Shown in pieces: positions 23,781 through 23,828 of a DNA stretch of 23,828 nucleotides. Numbering within the stretch: the stretch's first letter is position 1; each line of letters opens with the position of its first letter. The DNA lies in IMG/VR virus record IMGVR_UViG_3300025141_000755, positions 1 through 23,828 of that record. One strand, written 5' to 3'. The stretch is from a virus. The notes under the pieces are model-generated. The model did no database searches, was not told where the DNA came from, and saw nothing but the letters and a program-made list of their open reading frames with translations. The position numbers and the translations under genes are program-made.

Positions 23781-23828
23781 AGGTACGAAGGCTGCTTTGC
23801 CACCCTCTATAGACAAATGCCCATCGGT
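23775..23828 (-). CDS. 3' end of an upstream gene (portal or other head gene candidate)
   Basis: One minus-strand frame is open from the right edge for 17 codons and ends with TAA at 23775 (TDGHLSIEGGKAAFVPN). A second frame also reaches a stop nearby, so the correct frame is uncertain. In HK97-like virus order, a portal or other head gene would be expected here, but these few residues cannot show that. Confidence 0.3.
   Translation of the reverse strand, partial: TDGHLSIEGGKAAFVPN

Noticed and set aside
1-23828. tRNA genes, CRISPR arrays, insertion sequences, attachment sites, strong terminators
   Set aside because: Intergenic space is almost absent, and I saw no cloverleaf, regularly spaced repeats, transposase or hairpin followed by a T-run that could be supported.

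Overview
The window is the structural (head and tail morphogenesis) module of a head-tail dsDNA virus (Caudoviricetes type). Every convincing gene lies on the minus strand, so transcription runs from the right edge to the left edge. Genes are packed with overlaps or gaps of at most about 36 bases, and no gap reaches 300 bases. There is no tRNA, rRNA, CRISPR array, integrase or cellular housekeeping gene. Base composition is moderate to AT-leaning and most stop codons are TGA. Many genes start at ATG, GTG or TTG behind strong Shine-Dalgarno sequences (GGAGG, GAGGTGAT). The first complete gene instead lacks a Shine-Dalgarno and has an AT-rich box centred about 27 bases before its ATG, as in archaeal leaderless promoters. 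That detail, together with the small C-terminal tape-measure-like protein and the many large beta-rich tail proteins, makes an archaeal (possibly marine euryarchaeal, magrovirus-like) host plausible. This is inference and a bacterial host is not excluded.

Layout in transcription order (right to left): the end of an upstream gene (23828-23775); an HK97-type prohead protease whose C-terminal half also looks separately translatable as a scaffold (internal start at 23210); the HK97-fold major capsid protein; four small head-associated proteins (154, 138, 89 and 73 aa); a 94-aa zinc-ribbon protein; and a 1344-aa charged, helical and Pro-Ala-rich protein of unknown role. Next come a 616-aa putative head-tail connector with inserted beta modules, a 148-aa neck or tail-completion candidate, a 670-aa putative major tail tube protein, and a 71-aa acidic protein. 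These are followed by a pair of overlapping frames (105 and 89 aa) in the position and phase of a tail assembly chaperone pair, a 140-aa protein resembling only the C-terminal end of a tape measure, and two paralogous large tail proteins (843 and 675 aa, the first carrying a LamG-like domain). Last is a protein of at least 1776 aa with an N-terminal LamG-like domain, which runs off the left edge and is probably a fibre or adhesin.

The genes fit one assembly line. Protease and scaffold build and mature the capsid, the small proteins decorate it, and connector and neck proteins close it. Tube protein, chaperones and a tape-measure-like protein form the tail, and LamG-bearing proteins form the tip or fibres. 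The most interesting points are the nested scaffold start, the overlapping chaperone frames, the very short tape-measure-like protein, the 1344-aa protein between head and connector genes, and a small beta module found in at least three and perhaps four structural proteins.
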